64,000 nt of DNA from Streptomyces ardesiacus. Its GTDB lineage: Bacteria; Actinomycetota; Actinomycetes; Streptomycetales; Streptomycetaceae. Below, piece after piece: positions 19,612 through 27,291 of this stretch (position 1 is its first letter; each line of letters opens with the position of its first letter). Under the pieces are notes generated by a model, which saw only the letters and a program-made list of their open reading frames with translations, did no database searches and was not told the DNA's origin. The stretch covers positions 806,001 through 870,000 of the forward strand of contig NZ_BEWC01000001.1 of the NCBI RefSeq assembly GCF_003112575.1, written 5' to 3'. A program made the position numbers and the translations under genes.

Positions 19612-20040
19612 TTGTCAGTCGAGTTCAACCACACCATCGTTCTCTCCCGCGACCGGGAGAAGTCCGCCCGCTTCCTCGCCGGAATCCTCGGTCTCGAGGT
19701 CGGCGCACCGGCCGGAATGTTCCTGCCCGTGACGACCGCCAACGGCGTCACCCTCGATTTCGCCACCGTCGACATCGAGATCCCCGTGCAGCACTACGCG
19801 TTCCTCGTCTCCGAGGACGACTTCGACGGCATCCTCGCCCGGCTCGTCGAGGGCGGCACGCCCCTCCAGGCCGACCCGCACGGCCGGCACCCGCGCCGGA
19901 TCAACCGCAACGACGGCGGCCGGGGCGTGTACTTCACCGACCCGTCCGGGCACGGCATGGAGGCCTTCACCCGCCCCTACGGCAGCGACCCGGCCTCGCC
20001 GCTGAACGGCGTCACCGAGGACGTGCCCGGGGCCCGCTGA
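19612..20040 (+). CDS. VOC family (glyoxalase / bleomycin-resistance fold) protein
   Basis: The protein of about 142 residues has the paired beta-alpha-beta-beta-beta VOC pattern: FNHTIVLSRDREKSARFLAG at the start, LGLEVGAPAGMFLPV, HYAFLVSEDDFDGILARL, and a C-terminal GRGVYFTDPSGHGMEAFTRP. The metal ligands expected in the family are His in FNHTI, His in QHYAFLV and Glu in MEAF. TTG 19612 is preferred because GGAGG is eight bases upstream and homology starts there; ATG 19591 or 19528 would add 7 or 28 residues. The function (small-molecule lyase, dioxygenase or resistance protein) is not clear. Confidence 0.8.
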   Translation: MSVEFNHTIVLSRDREKSARFLAGILGLEVGAPAGMFLPVTTANGVTLDFATVDIEIPVQHYAFLVSEDDFDGILARLVEGGTPLQADPHGRHPRRINRNDGGRGVYFTDPSGHGMEAFTRPYGSDPASPLNGVTEDVPGAR

Positions 20041-20047
20041 CGGACGT

Positions 20048-20081
20048 CCGCCGGTGACGGGCCCTCACCCGTCGCCGGCGG
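20048..20081. terminator. bidirectional terminator hairpin
   Basis: Fourteen-base arms (20048-20061 and 20068-20081) pair with one T-G mismatch around a 6-base loop, between the convergent VOC and MFS genes, overlapping the MFS stop. Confidence 0.7.
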
Positions 20082-21348
20082 GCTCCAGCGGGGCCGGCCC
20101 GGGCACGTGGTCGCGCCGCGGCAGCAGCAGCGGCGTCGCCAGCATCACCGCGCCGGCGAGCGCGACCGCCGTACGCGTTCCGGTCAGGCCCGCCAGCAGG
20201 CCCCACACCGCGGTCAGGGCCGCGGTCGTCAGCTTCCCGCTGATCGTCCAGGCGGACAGGGTCCGCGCCACCCTGTCCGCGGGCGTCAGCTCCAGCCGAC
20301 GGGTCGCGAACACCGGGTTGTACACGCCCACCGAGGTGATCAGCCCGAACTCCACGACCATCACCAGCACCAGGCCCGCCGTCCCCGGCCCGACGAAGGC
20401 CAGCCCGACGGGCCAGCACACGCGCAGCACGCCGCTGACGACCAGCACCCGGTGCTCACCGAAGCGCGCCACGAGCGGACGGGCCAGCCGCGAGCCGACC
20501 AGCCCGCCGACGCACGGCACCGCGAAGGCGAGACCGTACTGCCAGGGGGCGAAGCCCAGTTCGCCCAGCATGAGCACGGCGAGCAGCGGAGCGGTCGCCA
20601 TGATCAGCCCGTTGACCAGGACGGTGTTGAGGAACAGCGGGCGCAGCACCGGCGAGTCGAGCACGTACCGCCAGCCGTCCAGCAGGTCACCGGCCCGCAG
20701 CCGGTCCGCCCGCGGGCGCCGCGGGCGCGGTTCCCCGCCGCCGATCGCACGGATGCCCAGCGCCGACAGGAGGTAGCTCACGGCGTCGACCGCGACCGTC
20801 ACCACCGGGCCGAACAGCCCGATCGCGGCCCCGCCCACCGGCGGCCCGAGCATGGTCGCGGTCCAGGTCGTCGCCTCGAACCGGCCGTTCGCGGCGAGCA
20901 GGCCGGACGGGGGCACCAGCGCCTTGAGACAGGAACCGGCGGCGGCCCGGAACGTGATGTCGGCCGCGGCGACCACGACCGACACGACCAGCAACTGGGC
21001 GAAGCCGAGCCGCCCGAAGGCGTACGCGAGCGGCACGCTCAGCAGCACCGCGCACCGGAGAAGGTCCGTCGCGACCATCACCGGCCGCTTGCGCCGGAAC
21101 TCCACCCACGGCCCCAGCGGCACCGCCACCACCGCGCCCACCGCCAGACCCGCCGCCGCGAGCGCCGCCACCCGCCCCGGACCGGCGTCCAGCACCACGA
21201 CCGCGATCAACGGAAAGGCGTCGAACGCGAGCCGTGTGCCGAACGTGCTGACCGCGTACGCGGCCCACAGCCACCCGAACCCCCGTCCCAACGACCCGCC
21301 GCCCACCACGTCCGACTCGACCGCATCCGACTTGCTCACGCCCGACAT
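20065..21348 (-). CDS. MFS transporter
   Basis: The 427-residue protein has about twelve hydrophobic segments. It resembles the drug-exporting MFS group with a shortened loop: FGWLWAAYAVSTFGTRLAFD in the first helix, PWVEFRRKRPVMVATDLLR as the motif A loop between helices 2 and 3, and RPLVARFGEHRVLVVSGVLR as the symmetrical loop after the central region. The central cytoplasmic segment is basic (PRPRRPRADRLR). It is 85 bases downstream of the alpha/beta hydrolase on the same strand, so the two may be co-transcribed under the SARP-controlled divergent promoter. The substrate is unknown. Confidence 0.85.
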   Translation of the reverse strand: MSGVSKSDAVESDVVGGGSLGRGFGWLWAAYAVSTFGTRLAFDAFPLIAVVVLDAGPGRVAALAAAGLAVGAVVAVPLGPWVEFRRKRPVMVATDLLRCAVLLSVPLAYAFGRLGFAQLLVVSVVVAAADITFRAAAGSCLKALVPPSGLLAANGRFEATTWTATMLGPPVGGAAIGLFGPVVTVAVDAVSYLLSALGIRAIGGGEPRPRRPRADRLRAGDLLDGWRYVLDSPVLRPLFLNTVLVNGLIMATAPLLAVLMLGELGFAPWQYGLAFAVPCVGGLVGSRLARPLVARFGEHRVLVVSGVLRVCWPVGLAFVGPGTAGLVLVMVVEFGLITSVGVYNPVFATRRLELTPADRVARTLSAWTISGKLTTAALTAVWGLLAGLTGTRTAVALAGAVMLATPLLLPRRDHVPGPAPLEPAGDG

Positions 21349-21433
21349 CCAAGCGAGCCGGGGGCGGCGGGATCAAACAACCGGCCGGGCGGCAGGTACA
21401 ACCGATCGTTGGGCACGAGCCCCGTCGGTGGGC

Positions 21434-22312
21434 CTACCGGGTCAGCAGCTCGCGCAGCGCCGCCGTCACCTCGTCCGGCGCCTCCTCCGCCATGAAGTGC
21501 CCGCACCCCACGGTCCGGTGCCGCAGGTCCGGCGCCCACGCCCCCCACAGCGCGGCGGCGTCGTAACCGAGAGCGGCGCCCCAGTCCTGCTGGAGGACGG
21601 TCACCGGCATCCGCAGCCGGTTGCCCCGCTCCAGGTCCGCCCGGTCGTGCTCCACGTCGATGCCGGCCGAGGCCCGGTAGTCGGCCACGATGGAGGGCAC
21701 CGCCTCGCGGCACGCCCTCAGGTAGGAGGCGCGGACGTCGGCGGGCAGGGCGTCCGGGTCCCGGGTCCACAGGTCCAGGAAGTGGCCGAAGAACGCGTCC
21801 GGCGCGGCGCCGATCAACTGCTCCGGCAGCCCGGGCGGCTGGGCCATCAGGTACAGGTGGAAGCCCACGGCCGCCGTCGTGCCGTGCAGGACGTCCCACA
21901 TGTCCAGTGTGGGCAGTACGTCGAGCGCGGCCAGGTGCGTCACAGCGTCGGGGTGGTCGAGCCCGGCGCGCACCGCGACCAGCGCGCCCCGGTCGTGCCC
22001 GGCCAGCGCGAACCGCTCGTGCCCCAGCTCGCGGGCCAGGGCGACCACGTCGGCGGCCATGGCCCGTTTGGCGTACGCGGTGCCGTCCGGGTCGGCGGGC
22101 TTGTCGCTGGCGCCGTAGCCGCGCAGGTCGGGGCAGATCACCGTGTGGTCGGCCGCCAGGTCGGCGGCGACGTGCCGCCACATCAGGTGGGTCTGGGGAA
22201 AGCCGTGCAGCAGCACGACGGGGCTGCCGGTGCCGCCGACGGCCACGTTCAGGGTGACGCCGTCGGTGACGGTCACACGGTCTTGGGTGAAGCCCGGGAT
22301 GGTCGGTTCCAT
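21434..22312 (-). CDS. alpha/beta hydrolase, haloalkane/fluoroacetate dehalogenase-epoxide hydrolase type
   Basis: The 292-residue protein has the oxyanion motif HGFPQTHLMW (residue 36), DLRGYGASDKP (62) and the nucleophile elbow GHDRGAL with Asp107 in place of Ser. The catalytic His is in GCGHFMAEEAP near 270. An Asp nucleophile shows it belongs to the dehalogenase / epoxide-hydrolase branch. It diverges from a SARP regulator gene, with a gap of 179 bases that contains an 11-bp spaced heptamer repeat. Control by that regulator is a reasonable inference. Confidence 0.87.
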   Translation of the reverse strand: MEPTIPGFTQDRVTVTDGVTLNVAVGGTGSPVVLLHGFPQTHLMWRHVAADLAADHTVICPDLRGYGASDKPADPDGTAYAKRAMAADVVALARELGHERFALAGHDRGALVAVRAGLDHPDAVTHLAALDVLPTLDMWDVLHGTTAAVGFHLYLMAQPPGLPEQLIGAAPDAFFGHFLDLWTRDPDALPADVRASYLRACREAVPSIVADYRASAGIDVEHDRADLERGNRLRMPVTVLQQDWGAALGYDAAALWGAWAPDLRHRTVGCGHFMAEEAPDEVTAALRELLTR

Positions 22313-22383
22313 GGGGGTCGGTGCCTCTTTCTTCCTGCTCGTGTCACCCGTCCTGGTGACGCTCTCGAGCCTGCCGCGCGCGA

Positions 22384-22401
22384 ATCAGCAACCGATCAGC
22401 A
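22384..22401. promoter_or_regulatory. candidate SARP-binding direct repeat
   Basis: Two identical heptamers ATCAGCA start at 22384 and 22395, exactly 11 bases apart, in the gap between the hydrolase and SARP genes. SARP activators are known to bind heptameric direct repeats at 11-bp spacing, so this is a candidate site for the adjacent regulator. Confidence 0.5.
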
Positions 22402-22491
22402 GGCGGGCGGCGACCGGCCGGGGACCGCCCCGCACGCGTACCGTGGTGGGCGCACACAGGCCGGCGGATCGGAGCGGACGGAACACGGAAC

Positions 22492-24474
22492 ATGGACGCG
22501 GTCACGTTCGGTGTGCTCGGCGCGGTCACCGCCCGGCGAGGCCCCCACCCGGTCGCCCTCAAGGGCCCCCGGCACCGCGCCGTGCTCGCCCGGCTGGTCC
22601 TGGCGCGGCGACGGGTCGTCCCGGTCGCCCGCCTGGTCGAGGACCTGTGGGAGACGCCGCCGCCGCGGGCCGTGGGAGCGGTGCGCACCTTCGTCGCGGA
22701 CCTGCGCCGCGCCCTGGAACCCGACCGCCCGCCGCGTGCCCCGGCGACGCTGCTGGTCACCGAGGGCCCCGGCTACGCCCTGCGCGCCGCGCCGGACGCC
22801 GTGGACGCCTGGCGTTTCGAGGCCGCCGTCGCCGAGGCCGACCTGCTGCCCGCCGCACAGGCGCCCGACCGGCTGCGGGCGGCCCTGGGGGAGTGGCGGG
22901 GGCCCGCCTACGCGGAGTTCGGCACGGAGGACTGGGCCCGGGGCGAACGCTCCCGGCTCACCGAACTGCGGCTGCGTGCCGTCGAACGCCGCGCGGAGCT
23001 GCTGGTGGAACTCGGCCGCGCCGCCGAGGCGGTCCCCGACCTCGACGCCCACCTCACCGAGCACCCCTGGCGCGAGGAGTCCTGGCGCCTGCTCGCGCTC
23101 GCCCTGTACCGGACCGGACGGCAGGCCGACGCCCTCGCCGTGCTGCGCCGGGCCCGCGCCCTGCTCGCGGGACGGCTCGGCCTCGACCCCGGCCCCCGGC
23201 TGCGCCGCCTGGAGGCCGGCATCCTCGCCCAGGACCCGGACCTGGACCCGCCCGGCGAACCCCCGGACCCGGCGGCCCGGCTGTGGGCCCGCGCCACCGA
23301 GGCCTACGACCGCACCGTCGCCGCCGGTGCCCGGGCCCGGCTGGAATCCACCGTCGGCCTGCTGCGCAGCCTCGCGGTCACCGGCGGCGGTGGCCTGGAA
23401 GCCGCCCGGGAGCACCGGACGGCGGCGATCCAGGCGGCCGAGGAGACGGGCGACGCGGAGCTGACGGCCCGGGTGATCGGCGCCTACGACGTCCCCGCCA
23501 ACTGGACCCGCAGCGACGACCCCGAACTGGCCCGGCGGATCGTCGCGGCGGCCGAGCGCACCCTCGCCGCCCTGCCCGGGGACGCCGCCGCCGACGCGGC
23601 ACGCTGCCGCCTGCTGGCCACCGTCGCCCTGGAGTCGCGGGGCGTGCGGTCCCCGCGCGGGCCGCTGGCGGCCGCCGAGGCCGAGGAGCTCGCCCGACGT
23701 CTGGACGACCCCGCGCTCCTCGCCTTCGCCCTCAACGGCGTCTTCATGCAGTCCTGCACCCGCGCCGGACTGGCGCCGCGCCGCGACGCGATCGGCGCCG
23801 AACTCGTCGCCCTGGGTGTCCGGCACGGCCTGGTCAACCACGAGGTGCTCGGCCACCTGATCCGGCTCCAGGCCCGCGCGGCCCTCGCCGACCTCACCGC
23901 CGCCGACGCACACGCGAGAGCCGTGGACCGCCTCGCCGAACGGCACGAACGGCCCCTCGTGGGCGTGTTCACCGCCTGGTACCTGGCCCTGCGCGAGGCG
24001 GTCCGCGCCGGCTCGTCCGCCGGCTCCCCCGACCGTGCCGAGGCCGCCTACCGGTCGGCCGCCGCACGGCTCGACGGCGCCGGGATGCCGGGCCTCGAAC
24101 AAGGGCTCCTGCCCCTGGCCCTGCTCGGTCTGCGCCTGGCCCACGGCCGGCCCGCACAGGTGGACCCGGAGGCGGACTGGGGACCCTACCGGCCCTGGGC
24201 CGAGCCGTTCGCCCTGCTGGCCGAGGGCCGCGACACCGAGGCCCGCGGCGCCCTGCGGGCCCTGCCCGAACCGCCGCCCGACCTGCTCTACGAGGCCCTG
24301 TGCTGCGCCGAGGCCGCCCTCGCCCTCGCGCTCGGCGACCGCCCGGCCCTGCGGCGCACGTACGACCGACTGCTGCCCGCGGCCGGCGAGATCGCGGGCG
24401 CGGGCAGCGGACTGCTCACCTTCGGACCGGTCGACGGATGGCTCGCGGCGATCCGCCGGGCACTGGAGGCGTGA
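22492..24474 (+). CDS. SARP/AfsR-type transcriptional activator with BTAD domain and TPR-like tail
   Basis: The 660-residue regulator has an N-terminal winged-helix OmpR-like domain (about 1-95: FGVLGAVTARRGPHPVALKG, VPVARLVEDLWETPPPRAVG, VRTFVADLRRAL) followed by the bacterial transcriptional activator domain (about 98-245; DAWRFEAAVAEADLL, WREESWRLLALALYRTGRQA, RLGLDPGPRLRRLEAGIL). The rest is alpha-helical TPR-like repeats without a visible NB-ARC P-loop, unlike full AfsR. The start ATG follows an ACACGGAAC stretch. It diverges from the hydrolase/MFS pair, its likely targets. The gene has very high GC and few variable codons, as usual for streptomycete regulators. Confidence 0.88.
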   Translation: MDAVTFGVLGAVTARRGPHPVALKGPRHRAVLARLVLARRRVVPVARLVEDLWETPPPRAVGAVRTFVADLRRALEPDRPPRAPATLLVTEGPGYALRAAPDAVDAWRFEAAVAEADLLPAAQAPDRLRAALGEWRGPAYAEFGTEDWARGERSRLTELRLRAVERRAELLVELGRAAEAVPDLDAHLTEHPWREESWRLLALALYRTGRQADALAVLRRARALLAGRLGLDPGPRLRRLEAGILAQDPDLDPPGEPPDPAARLWARATEAYDRTVAAGARARLESTVGLLRSLAVTGGGGLEAAREHRTAAIQAAEETGDAELTARVIGAYDVPANWTRSDDPELARRIVAAAERTLAALPGDAAADAARCRLLATVALESRGVRSPRGPLAAAEAEELARRLDDPALLAFALNGVFMQSCTRAGLAPRRDAIGAELVALGVRHGLVNHEVLGHLIRLQARAALADLTAADAHARAVDRLAERHERPLVGVFTAWYLALREAVRAGSSAGSPDRAEAAYRSAAARLDGAGMPGLEQGLLPLALLGLRLAHGRPAQVDPEADWGPYRPWAEPFALLAEGRDTEARGALRALPEPPPDLLYEALCCAEAALALALGDRPALRRTYDRLLPAAGEIAGAGSGLLTFGPVDGWLAAIRRALEA

Positions 24475-24495
24475 CGGCCTCGCGGCCCGGCCTCG

Positions 24496-24760
24496 TCACA
24501 GGCGCGCCGAGGCCGGCGGGACCGGCGTGAACCTCGCGGGTTCCTCGTCGGGCTCAGCGCGGTCGGGCCGCACATCCAGTCGGTGAAGCCGTAGTCGTGG
24601 GCGTCCCGCTCCCGCACGACCGCGTTGCGCCGCAGCCGCTGGTCGCCGTCCAGGTGCCACAGCTCGCCCCGGGCGAAGGCCGGTGGAATGCACCGGCGGC
24701 AGTGCCCGACGGGACCGCTTCGTACGCGGTGAGCACGGCGTCCCAGCCCGGTCCGGCAGA
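24496..24760 (-). pseudogene. relic of a flavin monooxygenase C-terminus
   Basis: Three frames of the minus strand together spell the C-terminal part of a 3-hydroxybenzoate 6-hydroxylase-like protein: WDAVLTAYEAV (near 24745), then after a shift GELWHLDG ... DAHDYGFTDWMCGPTALSP (to about 24555), then after another shift DEEPARFTPVPPASARL and a stop at 24496. The intact gene at 54350-55618 has the matching pieces WTAALAAYEAV, GELWHLDG, TYDYSFTDWLYGPTALSP and DQEPEMFMPIP in the same order. At least two frameshifts and loss of about 300 N-terminal residues make it non-functional. Confidence 0.8.
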
Positions 24761-24810
24761 CGCACGGGTGCGCCGCGGCGCGTGGTGAGGGGGCGCGTCC
24801 GGCCGGTGAG

Positions 24811-24900
24811 GCAGGCGGTCAGCCCGGGCAGCGGGCCGGTGACTCCCTGGTCGCGACGCTCGAAGCGGCCGCACGGGCACTGGAGGCGGACCTCGCCGCG
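24811..24900 (+). pseudogene. relic of an IclR-family regulator C-terminus
   Basis: Frame from 24841 reads DSLVATLEAAARALEADLAA, nearly the same as SLVATLEAAAHSLEEDLAD at the end of the intact IclR regulator encoded at 50871-51647; the DNA also aligns without gaps over about 60 bases. Nothing of the DNA-binding or effector domains is left. It lies back to back with the monooxygenase relic, as expected if the middle of a second gentisate cluster was deleted. Confidence 0.65.
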
Positions 24901-24975
24901 GGGCCCGGCCCGGGCCGCCCCGCGCCAGGGCGCCGACCGGGGTTGTCCGGGGCCGCCGCGGGTACCCGTCGGGCC

Positions 24976-25410
24976 ATGAAGTGGCAGCAGGTGCAGGAGG
25001 GCCCGTCCGCGGTGTACGTGGTGGTGCTCGACCCCGGCGAGGACGCGGTCGCCGAACTCACCGCCTTCGCCCGCGACCGCTCGCTCGGGGCCTCCCAGGT
25101 GAGCGCCGTGGGCGCCTTCTCCGAGGCGGTCGTCGGGTGGTTCGACCGGCAGGCCAAGGACTACCGGCCCCTCCCGGTGGAGGAGCAGTGCGAGGTGCTG
25201 TCCCTCATCGGGGACATCGCCGTCGCCGACGACGGACCGGCCCCGCACCTGCACGCCGTACTGGGCCTGTCCGACGGCTCCACCCGCGGCGGCCACCTGC
25301 TGTCCGGCCGGGTCTGGCCGACGCTGGAGGTCGTGGTGCGGGACAGCCCGGCCGAACTGGCCAAGACCCACCGTCCCCACCTCGGCCTGGCCCTGATCGA
25401 CCTGGGCTGA
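24976..25410 (+). CDS. PCC/PPC domain (DUF296) DNA-binding-type protein
   Basis: The 144-residue protein matches the DUF296 / plants-and-prokaryotes-conserved domain over its whole length: VYVVVLDPGEDAVAELTAFA near residue 14, GASQVSAVGAFSEAVVGWFD near 40, EVLSLIGDIAVADDGPAPHL near 72, then GLSDGSTRGGHLLSGRVWPT and a C-terminal TLEVVV strand. The conserved His residues (PHLHAV, GGHLL) fit a metal or ligand site of the trimeric domain. Function in bacteria is not known. ATG 24976 is chosen because the family begins at it; the open frame continues upstream through the IclR relic. A weak GGTACCCG precedes it. Confidence 0.8.
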   Translation: MKWQQVQEGPSAVYVVVLDPGEDAVAELTAFARDRSLGASQVSAVGAFSEAVVGWFDRQAKDYRPLPVEEQCEVLSLIGDIAVADDGPAPHLHAVLGLSDGSTRGGHLLSGRVWPTLEVVVRDSPAELAKTHRPHLGLALIDLG

Positions 25411-25498
25411 ACCGGGCGCCGCGGGGCGGTTTACCGGCCCGGGTGCGGGCTACGCGGCCCGCAGGCCAACCCCGTACCGAGACCCCGGGAGGCGCGTG

Positions 25499-25924
25499 AT
25501 GACACGGCGCATCCGAGACGTGATGTCACCGGCGACGGTGGCCGTCGAGCCCATGACGACGGTGGCGCGGGCGGCCCGGCTGATGCGCGAGGAGGACGTC
25601 GGCGACGTCCTGGTGACCTACGACTGCGATCTGTTCGGCGTGCTCACCGACCGCGACATCGTGCTGCGCGGCGTCGCCGACGGCCGGGACCCGGAGGCCA
25701 CGACCGTCGGCGCGGTGTGCACACCCCCGCCGGTGGTCACCCTCGGACCCGACGACACCACCGACCGCGCCGCCGAGCTGATGCGCCGCCACGCCGTGCG
25801 CCGGCTCCCGGTCGTCGAGCACGGCGGTGTCCCCGTCGGCGTGGTCACCCTCGGCGACCTCGCCGCCACCGACGACCCGGACTCCGCGCTCGCGGACATC
25901 AGCCGGGCCGCACCCGGCCACTGA
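25499..25924 (+). CDS. CBS-domain pair protein
   Basis: The 141-residue protein consists of two CBS domains: IRDVMSPATVAVEPMTTVARA to GVLTDRDIVLRGVADG (about 4-62) and VGAVCTPPPVVTLGPDDTTD to VPVGVVTLGDLA (about 72-128). Such pairs bind adenine nucleotides and act as energy or redox sensors. GGGAGG at 25487-25492 lies six bases before ATG 25499; a GTG directly in front would be too close. Its neighbours are a small membrane protein and a sigma factor on the same strand with short gaps, suggesting one stress-related operon. Confidence 0.88.
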   Translation: MTRRIRDVMSPATVAVEPMTTVARAARLMREEDVGDVLVTYDCDLFGVLTDRDIVLRGVADGRDPEATTVGAVCTPPPVVTLGPDDTTDRAAELMRRHAVRRLPVVEHGGVPVGVVTLGDLAATDDPDSALADISRAAPGH

Positions 25925-25950
25925 CACCCCCACCGGCGGGGAGGAACGGC

Positions 25951-26208
25951 ATGAGCGAACCGCTCCACGCACACAGCGCGCTGCGACTGAGACTGCTGCT
26001 GTCGGCGCTCTTCCTGCCGCTGTTCCTCGCGGGGGCCGCCTACTTCGGCCAGTGGGCCGCCGGCACCGGCCCCGGCGACAGCCCGGGCCGCGGCATGCTC
26101 GTGGTCGTCGCCGTGGTCTGCGCGGCGTTCGCCCTCCTCGCCGCGGCGGACCTGCTGGTGGTGGTCCGCCGGCTGCGCGCCGAACGCGGCACCCCCGCAC
26201 CGCGCTGA
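25951..26208 (+). CDS. small two-helix membrane protein (DUF6343-like)
   Basis: The 85-residue protein has two transmembrane segments (about 14-32, LRLLLSALFLPLFLAGAAYF, and 48-70, GMLVVVAVVCAAFALLAAAD) and a basic C-terminal tail. The pattern SALRLRLLLSALF resembles the short streptomycete DUF6343 family, recalled without certainty. GGGGAGGAAC precedes the ATG by five bases. It lies 26 bases after the CBS gene and 43 before the sigma factor gene. The function is unknown. Confidence 0.7.
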   Translation: MSEPLHAHSALRLRLLLSALFLPLFLAGAAYFGQWAAGTGPGDSPGRGMLVVVAVVCAAFALLAAADLLVVVRRLRAERGTPAPR

Positions 26209-26251
26209 CCCCCACAGGACCCGAGCGGGGGAGGGAGACGGAGGAAACGCC

Positions 26252-27256
26252 ATGGCCCCCACGGCACGCACCCGGGACGACCGCCGTGCCACCGCCCGCA
26301 CCGCGCGGCTGCGCAGCCGGATCCCCGAACCCGACGAGGAACCCGACCTGCTCGGCCAGTACCTGGCCCAGATCGGGGCCACACCCCTGCTGACCGCCGA
26401 GGAGGAGGTCCGGCTCGCCACCCGCATCGAGGCCGGCGTGCGGGCCGGGGCGGAACTGGAGGCGGCCGGCACCTCCGGGCCCGCCCCCGCGCCCGGACGG
26501 CGCCGGGAGCTGGAGGAGACGGTCCACGACGGCCGGGAGGCCAAGGACCACATGGTGCGGGCCAACCTGCGCCTCGTGGTGTCGATGGCCAAGCGCCACG
26601 CCCACCGCGGACTGCCCCTCCTCGACGTCATCCAGGAGGGCAACCTCGGACTGATCCGCGCCGTGGAGAAGTTCGACCACACCAAGGGCTTCAAGTTCTC
26701 CACGTACGCCACCTGGTGGATCCGGCAGGCCATCGAACGGGGCCTGGCCACCCACGCCCGCACCGTCCGGCTCCCGGTCCACGTCGTCGAGCAGTTGCAG
26801 AAGCTCGCCAAGGTCGAACGCAAGCTCCGCGCCGGCCTCGACCGCGAGCCGACCACCGAGGAGGTCGCCGCCGAGAGCGGCATCGACGCGGACCGGGTCG
26901 GCCGGCTGCGCCGGGTCGGTCGGGACGCGGTCAGCCTCGACACCCCCGTGGACGAGACCGGCGACACCGTCGTCGGCGACCTCATCCCCGACACCGAGGT
27001 GCTGCGGGCCCCCGAGGTCGCCGAGTTCCAGGCGCTCGCGGCCGAACTGCGGGAGGCCGTCGGCACCCTCGCCCCCCGCGAGTCGCTGATCCTCAGCCTG
27101 CGCTACGGACTGCACGACGGCCGCCCCCGCACCCTGCAGCAGGTCGCCCGGCACGTGGGCCTCACCCGCGAACGCGTCCGCCAGCTGGAGAAGGCCTCCC
27201 TCGCCCACCTGCGCGCCCCCGAGCAGCGCGAACGCCTCCTCGACTGGGCGAGCTGA
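26252..27256 (+). CDS. hrdC: group 2 sigma-70 family RNA polymerase sigma factor, HrdC-like
   Basis: The 334-residue sigma factor has region 1.2 (DLLGQYLAQIGATPLLTAEE, 32-51), region 2 (DHMVRANLRLVVSMAKRHAH at 99 through LDVIQEGNLGLIRAVEKF and GFKFSTYATWWIRQAIERGL at 146-165), region 3 (about 175-260) and region 4 (about 265-330, with TLQQVARHVGLTRERVRQLE). The region 2.4 and 4.2 residues resemble principal sigma factors, so it should read promoters like those of HrdB. The location beside CBS, egt and trxC genes agrees with hrdC of S. coelicolor (SCO0895 from memory); hrdA or hrdD paralogues are the alternative. GGGGGAGGGAGACGGAGG lies upstream of the ATG. Confidence 0.85.
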   Translation: MAPTARTRDDRRATARTARLRSRIPEPDEEPDLLGQYLAQIGATPLLTAEEEVRLATRIEAGVRAGAELEAAGTSGPAPAPGRRRELEETVHDGREAKDHMVRANLRLVVSMAKRHAHRGLPLLDVIQEGNLGLIRAVEKFDHTKGFKFSTYATWWIRQAIERGLATHARTVRLPVHVVEQLQKLAKVERKLRAGLDREPTTEEVAAESGIDADRVGRLRRVGRDAVSLDTPVDETGDTVVGDLIPDTEVLRAPEVAEFQALAAELREAVGTLAPRESLILSLRYGLHDGRPRTLQQVARHVGLTRERVRQLEKASLAHLRAPEQRERLLDWAS

Positions 27257-27291
27257 CCGGCCCCGGGGCGTGGGCGGGCCCGGGGGTCAGC
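27252..27291. terminator. possible bidirectional terminator
   Basis: GCTGACC (27252-27258) pairs with GGTCAGC (27285-27291) around a GC-rich interior, in the 30-base gap between the convergent sigma factor and flavoprotein genes. Confidence 0.45.

Noticed and set aside
25429..25453. SigB-like promoter before the CBS gene (GTTT, 14 bases, GGGCTAC)
   Set aside because: The -10 has an extra base compared with GGGTA(C/T), so the match is too weak to list.
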